Of a stretch of DNA of 64,000 bases, positions 59,570 to 64,000 are shown in pieces. How positions within the stretch are numbered: the stretch's first letter is position 1; every line of letters starts with the position of its first letter. The DNA comes from CAWELS01 sp964468205 (GTDB lineage Bacteria; Acidobacteriota; Terriglobia; Bryobacterales; Bryobacteraceae): the NCBI GenBank assembly GCA_964468205.1, contig CAYXVG010000009.1, positions 1-64,000 on the forward strand, given 5' to 3'. The translations under genes were made by a program, and so were the position numbers. The notes below the pieces were generated by a model that saw nothing but the letters and a program-made list of their open reading frames with translations, was not told the origin of the DNA and did not search any database.

Positions 59570-61387
59570 TTGGCGCTACTTCTCAACATTCAAAACCTAT
59601 CGAAGAGCTTCGGCTCCCTGCGGCTATTCGAGAGCGTTTCCTTCACGGTGAGTGAAGGGGACCGCATTGGCCTCATCGGCCCGAACGGCTCAGGGAAATC
59701 CACACTCCTCGAAATCCTCGCCGGCCGGCAGCCCGCCCATGACGGGATCGTCGCGGCTCGGAAGTTGACCAAGGTGAGCTATGTCGCCCAGGTCTCCGAG
59801 TTCGCGGCCGGCACAACGGTGCGGCAGGTGATGGAAGCGGCACTCGACCGCGTGAAGACCCCGGCCGCCGAGCGCGAAGCTCGTGTTGCGGAAACGCTCG
59901 GCCGGGCAGGCTTTGACGACTTCAGCGCGGCAGCCGAGTCACTCTCCGGCGGTTGGCGCAAGCGCCTGGCGATCGCAGAAGCGCTCGTCGAGAAACCGGA
60001 CCTGTTGCTTCTCGACGAGCCGACAAACCACCTGGATCTGCCGGGCATCGAATGGCTGGAAAAGCTCCTTATCAGCGCTTCTTTCGCCTCGGTAGTGGTA
60101 AGCCACGACCGCTATTTCCTCGAAAACGTCGCCACGAGTATGGCCGAGCTGAACCCGGCATATCCGGATGGCCTGCTGTTCGTGGCGGGCAACTACAGCT
60201 CGTTCCTCGAGAGGAAAGCCGCCTTCCTGCACACCCAGCAGATGCGGCGGGACTCGGTCGAGAACCTCGTCCGCCGGGAGTTGGACTGGCTGCGTCGCGG
60301 ACCCAAGGCGAGGACCACGAAATCAAAGTCGCGCATCGCGAAAGCGCACGAACTGATGGACGAGCTTTCCGACCTCACCGCCCGTACGCGCACGGCGTCC
60401 GCGGATATCGACTTCAGCGCCACGAGTCGCAAGACGAAACGTCTAATCGAGTTCGAGAAGGTATCCCACAACGCCGGGGAACAGTGCCTGTTCGAAAACC
60501 TCGACTTCACGATTACGGCCGGCATGCGCGTCGGGCTGGTAGGCGCCAATGGCAGCGGGAAGACCACCTTCTTGCGGCTGCTCCAAGGCGAATTGAAACC
60601 CGACGCCGGCCGGATCCGGCGCGCCGCCGGAATTCGCATCGCACACTTCGAGCAGAACCGGGCATTGGATCCCGGACTCACCCTGCGCCGGGCACTTGCC
60701 CCGCACGGCGACGCGGTCGTCTACCAGGGACGCTCCGTTCACGTCGCTGCCTGGGCGGCAAGGTTTCTCTTTCCCGGCGAGAAGCTTGACCAGCCCGTAT
60801 CGAGCCTTTCCGGCGGCGAGCGGGCCCGGGTCCTCATCGCCGGATTGATGCTGGAACCGGCAGACATCCTGCTGCTCGATGAGCCGACCAACGATCTCGA
60901 CATCCCGACGCTCGACATCCTGGAAGAGAATCTGCTGGAGTTTCCGGGAGCCATGGTCCTGGTAGCGCACGACCGCTATCTGCTCGACCGCGTTGCGTCG
61001 GTGGTTTTGGGACTCGACGGCGCCGGCCGGGCGGAGCGCTTCGCCGACTACGCTCAATGGGACCACTGGATCAAACAGAGGGCGCGCGCCATGGAAAAGA
61101 CCGCAAGGCCGCCGCTGGCGAAGACCGCTCCAGAAAAGAAAAAGCTCTCCTATCTGGAGGCGCGCGAGTACGCCGATATCGAAAGTCGAATCGCCGCCGC
61201 CGAGCACGAACTGGAGAGCAAAAGGGCCCGGCTCCAGGCCCCGGAGGTCGTCACGGACGGCCAGCGGCTCAGGGAAGCCTACGCGGATATCGAAGCCGCT
61301 CAGGCCGAGGTAGACGCCCTCTACGAGCGTTGGGCCGAACTTGAGGAGAAGAAGGGGACTAATACGCCGGGACCCGCGGCCGGGTAA
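59570..61387 (+). CDS. uup: ABC-F ATPase (Uup-like)
   Basis: The 605 residues contain two ABC ATPase domains and no membrane segment, the ABC-F plan. First domain: Walker A GPNGSGKSTLLEIL, signature LSGGW, Walker B LLLLDEPTNHLDLPG. Second domain: GANGSGKTTFLRLL, LSGGERARVLIAG and LLLDEPTNDLDIPTLDI. A C-terminal coiled-coil tail (PEKKKLSYLEAREYADIESR) is the hallmark of Uup. Uup acts in ribosome and DNA stability; other ABC-F proteins protect ribosomes from antibiotics. The start is TTG 59570; no better ATG fits. It converges on the FAD oxidoreductase gene with a 29-base overlap. Confidence 0.9.
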   Translation: MALLLNIQNLSKSFGSLRLFESVSFTVSEGDRIGLIGPNGSGKSTLLEILAGRQPAHDGIVAARKLTKVSYVAQVSEFAAGTTVRQVMEAALDRVKTPAAEREARVAETLGRAGFDDFSAAAESLSGGWRKRLAIAEALVEKPDLLLLDEPTNHLDLPGIEWLEKLLISASFASVVVSHDRYFLENVATSMAELNPAYPDGLLFVAGNYSSFLERKAAFLHTQQMRRDSVENLVRRELDWLRRGPKARTTKSKSRIAKAHELMDELSDLTARTRTASADIDFSATSRKTKRLIEFEKVSHNAGEQCLFENLDFTITAGMRVGLVGANGSGKTTFLRLLQGELKPDAGRIRRAAGIRIAHFEQNRALDPGLTLRRALAPHGDAVVYQGRSVHVAAWAARFLFPGEKLDQPVSSLSGGERARVLIAGLMLEPADILLLDEPTNDLDIPTLDILEENLLEFPGAMVLVAHDRYLLDRVASVVLGLDGAGRAERFADYAQWDHWIKQRARAMEKTARPPLAKTAPEKKKLSYLEAREYADIESRIAAAEHELESKRARLQAPEVVTDGQRLREAYADIEAAQAEVDALYERWAELEEKKGTNTPGPAAG

Positions 61388-62363
61388 GCTGGAACAGCCA
61401 ATGCGGCGAGACGAACCGGCACAGCGCCTCCGCCACACCGATTCGGAGTGCCCAGCGTATCAATCGCGCCGCCCCAAACACTCGGGAGGCAATCCGGCTG
61501 TAATCGCGCAGGTAGCGGGAAAGAGGCTCACCCCGCGCCGCCGCGAGGCCGGCACGCACCCCGCCCAGCATCGCGATTGCCTGTCCCGCGCCGGTGAACG
61601 GATCAATGAATCCCAGCGCGTCTCCCGCGGGGTAAATCGCTTCACTCCGGTATTCCGAACCCCGCCAGCCGAACGACAGCGGCCCAGTCGCCAGCCAGGA
61701 CCATTCCCGTTTAAGCGGCGCGAGCCGTCGTTTGAGCGGCTCAAATGAAGCCATCAGACTCTCCGGCTCGAGTTTGGCGCCGCCAAGCATTTCCAAGGGG
61801 GCGAGGCCGCAAACATTGGTCAATCCGCCCTCCACTGGACTGACCCCCACATAGCAGCGGTCGAACAGGTACAGTTCCACCGAATCTTGGGTGGGGCCGG
61901 AGAAATGGGCTTTGAAACCGAACAGCCGCTTTATTTTTGGCCCATGAGAACCCTTCAACTGGTCTCGACCGGACGCGACCACCGCTGGCGCCTCGGGCCA
62001 CCCCACTCTTTGCTGCACGAACTTTGCGCCGCGCCCAAGAGCCTCATCTCGCAAACAACGGTCGAGGGCATAGCGGCTGAGACCGTACGCCGGCTCCGGC
62101 AGGCTTGCGTTCACCTCCGCGCGTCCAATTTGCAGCAGCATGCGCTCGATACGTACCGCACCCGCCGCCTCCAATCTGGGCCATACCCCCATCCGCCGCG
62201 CCGCACCAATGGCTTCGTTTGAGAGGAACTCCCCGCAAACCTTATGGCGCGGGAACTTCGCCTTCTCGTACACCGTCACATTCGCCCCTTCTTCGAGGGC
62301 CGCTAACGCCGCCATCGCACCCGCGGGCCCGGATCCGACCACGCTGATTGTTGGTGTAGGCAT
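61359..62363 (-). CDS. FAD-dependent oxidoreductase (geranylgeranyl-reductase-like)
   Basis: The 334 residues begin with the dinucleotide fold VVGSGPAGAMAALAALEEGA and continue with FPRHKVCGEFLS, the CGE pattern of the geranylgeranyl-reductase/tryptophan-halogenase-like family. GDALGFIDPFTGAGQAIAML is the second FAD site. It is followed upstream on the same strand by a methyltransferase gene with only one base between them; such oxidoreductase/methyltransferase pairs often accompany type III polyketide synthases, which is not in this window. Confidence 0.85.
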   Translation of the reverse strand: MPTPTISVVGSGPAGAMAALAALEEGANVTVYEKAKFPRHKVCGEFLSNEAIGAARRMGVWPRLEAAGAVRIERMLLQIGRAEVNASLPEPAYGLSRYALDRCLRDEALGRGAKFVQQRVGWPEAPAVVASGRDQLKGSHGPKIKRLFGFKAHFSGPTQDSVELYLFDRCYVGVSPVEGGLTNVCGLAPLEMLGGAKLEPESLMASFEPLKRRLAPLKREWSWLATGPLSFGWRGSEYRSEAIYPAGDALGFIDPFTGAGQAIAMLGGVRAGLAAARGEPLSRYLRDYSRIASRVFGAARLIRWALRIGVAEALCRFVSPHWLFQLTRPRVPAY

Positions 62364-62364
62364 T

Positions 62365-63048
62365 CTACCGTTCTCCGATCAAGGACAAGCGAAACCAGGG
62401 CAAATGGCGCTTTACGCTCACCCGCTGGATGCCGGCGCGGACAGCCAACGACTCCAGTTCCGCGGGAAGGAAGGCCGCTTCCACCGAAGCCGGGCCGTCA
62501 TGGACCGTAAGCTCGCTCCAGCCAAAGATCCGCTGCGTCAACGGCAGAAAATGATAGGCCACGGGGTGGCGGTAGAGGTCCAGCGCCACCACCGCTTGCC
62601 TGGCGATCCGATGAAACCGGCGCAGCAGATCCACTACCTCGTCATCAGGAAACTCGTGGAGCAGAAATGAACAGAATACGAAATCGATCGATCTTTCACG
62701 AAACGGCAGGGCGAACGCGTCGGCCACCGCCTTCGGATGAGGCGCTTGCGTTAGATGCGACTCCTGTCGATCCAGCGAAAATACCGTCGCTTGCGGAAAC
62801 CATCCGCGTACAGCCTCCGCCACGTCGCCGGAAGCAGCGCCAACGTCGGCGAACGAAAACCGCCCATTGCCTGGAATCCGAGCGCGCAGAATCTCCTCGA
62901 GGATCTTCCGGCCACCAGCCCACCGGCTGAGCCTCCCGAGGTCCCGGAGGTTCTCACGCGCCAGCGCGGGAGCAGCCGACGCGAGGCGTTCACGGCTGAG
63001 GACGCGGCCGTTCCGGCAGCGCCCTCCATTCGTTCGAGTGCGATTCAT
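62365..63048 (-). CDS. class I methyltransferase paired with the oxidoreductase
   Basis: The 227 residues hold a SAM-binding core: SFADVGAASGDVAEAVRGWF (motif I, with a somewhat unusual DVGAASG), VFSLDRQESHLTQ and FVFCSFLLHEFPDDEVVDLL. The first 40 residues are basic and may be a linker. The stop is one base before the ATG of the oxidoreductase gene, so the two are cotranscribed. An O-methyltransferase acting on a lipid or polyketide product is my inference only. Confidence 0.75.
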   Translation of the reverse strand: MNRTRTNGGRCRNGRVLSRERLASAAPALARENLRDLGRLSRWAGGRKILEEILRARIPGNGRFSFADVGAASGDVAEAVRGWFPQATVFSLDRQESHLTQAPHPKAVADAFALPFRERSIDFVFCSFLLHEFPDDEVVDLLRRFHRIARQAVVALDLYRHPVAYHFLPLTQRIFGWSELTVHDGPASVEAAFLPAELESLAVRAGIQRVSVKRHLPWFRLSLIGER

Positions 63049-63166
63049 TAGGAGGCCAGTCTTTATGGGAACGCAATCAGGGGTCGGCTGTCCACCTCCA
63101 GAGGCGCATATGTCCCGATGTTACAATCATCTAAAGCTCGAAGGGTTGGGGCCGCCGGAACAGAAA

Positions 63167-64000
63167 ATGACAGCGCAGCAGTTCGCCAATCGCCGGGAGA
63201 AGCTTCTCGAGTCCATGCGCGAGCGTGGACTCGACGCCTTACTCGTCAGCGCCCTTCCGAATGTACGATATCTTACTGGGTTCACCGGCTCGAACGCCAT
63301 GCTGCTGCTCGGCTCCCGTGATCCGCTCTTGTTCACCGACCCTCGTTACGAGATCCAGGCCCCGGCCCAGACGGACTGCCCAGTCCGGATCGCAACCGGG
63401 GCGCTGACTAAAACCGTGGGCGCCAGCCTCCGCCGCCGCCGTTTCCGGACGTTGGGGTTCGAAGCAGACCGGCTGCATTACTCCACTTACGAAACACTGC
63501 TTTCCGAGGCGTCTCCGAAACTCGAATTCGTGCCGGCTTCAGGCCTCATTGAAGAACTGCGGATGATCAAGGACGCCCAGGAGATCGACCTTATACGCCG
63601 CTCCGTCGAGCTCTGCTCAAAGGCTCATGCCCGGACCGTCCGCCGCATTCGCCCCGGGATGCGGGAATTCGAACTCGCCGCAGCCATCGATCACGAAATG
63701 CGAAAGCTCGGCGCCGAGAAACCATCGTTCGAGACAATCGTCGCATTTGGGGAGCGCACGGCGCTCCCGCACGCCACGCCGACCGGCCGGACGCTGAAGC
63801 CAAATGAGTTAATATTGATGGATGTGGGGGCGATGCGCTCCGGCTATGCAAGCGACATGACGCGCATGGCATTTGCCGGACGTCCTGCCCGCAAGGTTCG
63901 AACCCTTCATCAAGCGGTTTTGGAGGCGCAACTGGCGGCAGTGGACGCTATTCGTCCAGGAATAGCTGCTGCAGCGGTCGATCGCAAGGCGCGTCAGGTT
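63167..64000 (+). CDS. M24B-type aminopeptidase P-like protein, partial
   Basis: This frame is open to the window end (278 residues seen). I chose ATG 63167; an in-frame ATG at 63110 has AGAGG upstream and would add 19 residues. The N-terminal creatinase-like domain starts FANRREKLLESMRERGLDAL and has NVRYLTGFTGSNAMLLLG. The C-terminal pita-bread domain shows LPHATPTGRTL, LILMDVGAMRSGYASDMTRM; the two metal Asp residues of this family are seen, the remaining ligands lie beyond the edge. It would remove an N-terminal residue next to proline. Confidence 0.88.
   Translation, partial: MTAQQFANRREKLLESMRERGLDALLVSALPNVRYLTGFTGSNAMLLLGSRDPLLFTDPRYEIQAPAQTDCPVRIATGALTKTVGASLRRRRFRTLGFEADRLHYSTYETLLSEASPKLEFVPASGLIEELRMIKDAQEIDLIRRSVELCSKAHARTVRRIRPGMREFELAAAIDHEMRKLGAEKPSFETIVAFGERTALPHATPTGRTLKPNELILMDVGAMRSGYASDMTRMAFAGRPARKVRTLHQAVLEAQLAAVDAIRPGIAAAAVDRKARQV

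Noticed and set aside
61359..63048. Polyketide cluster
   Set aside because: Only an oxidoreductase and a methyltransferase are present, with no synthase in the window; reported only as an inference.
1..64000. tRNA, rRNA or CRISPR array
   Set aside because: I found no tRNA T-loop/acceptor patterns outside coding sequence, no rRNA motifs and no regular spacer repeats. A covariance search would be needed to be certain.

Overview
The window looks like a high-GC chromosome segment of an Acidobacteriota bacterium, most like the Bryobacterales/Solibacter group. This rests on family content, not on a marker gene: an Oar-like TonB receptor with an N-terminal carboxypeptidase-regulatory domain, an ECF-type sigma factor directly upstream of a Ser/Thr kinase fused to a TolB-type propeller, Tat-exported aldo/keto reductases, many small secreted proteins, and a radical-SAM protein of the tetraether/membrane-spanning lipid synthase type. 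No rRNA, tRNA or CRISPR array was seen.

Layout. 1-4906 is an accessory block that looks less GC-rich than the rest: secreted Cys-rich and Ca-binding-type proteins, an IS630-family element (2402-3511) sitting at a TA between divergent genes, a secreted-type metzincin protease and another exported protein. It is bounded on the left by a 73-base copy of the inside of ppdK (1-73 matches 5414-5486 with one synonymous difference), the junction expected from a tandem duplication of a unit of about 5.4 kb. 5001-11399 is a housekeeping operon read leftward: recO, glyQ, glyS, ppdK. 11585-19850 is mixed: a small zinc-ribbon protein, a frame-broken methyltransferase, a heparinase-like exported protein, gamma-glutamyltransferase, a Tat aldo/keto reductase, an orphan Flp pilin, an exported protein with two repeated domains, and a NagB-fold protein with altered active-site motifs. 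19916-23230 encodes the TonB receptor.

23887-34896 holds serS, a metallo-beta-lactamase-fold protein, two very small genes (64 and 44 residues), the sigma/kinase pair, a Tat-exported propeller protein, two TPR proteins, a receiver domain with Glu in place of the phospho-acceptor Asp, and queG. 35243-37381 is the Tes/Mss-like radical-SAM enzyme, closed by a strong terminator. 38545-42612 is a short flagellar run: fliD, a FliT-like small gene, an unusual FHA-membrane-lytic transglycosylase fusion, and a Tat phosphoesterase.

42694-50046 contains a DinB-fold protein, a LysW-like zinc ribbon overlapping two exported beta-sandwich proteins, a redoxin/TlpA pair, a cyclase-family hydrolase, lysA, a phosphomannomutase/phosphoglucomutase and an exported methyltransferase. 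50049-64000 has a glycosyltransferase pair, a second Tat aldo/keto reductase, an orphan PD-(D/E)XK nuclease, an acyl-CoA ligase, a PrmA-like methyltransferase, a sulfatase lipoprotein, a phytanoyl-CoA-dioxygenase-like enzyme, an ABC-F ATPase, a FAD oxidoreductase/methyltransferase pair, and the start of an M24 aminopeptidase cut by the window edge.

The best candidates for new biology are the Tes/Mss-like enzyme, the FHA-TM-SLT fusion beside fliD, the degenerate receiver, the LysW-like protein lacking its carrier tail, and the duplicated ppdK junction.
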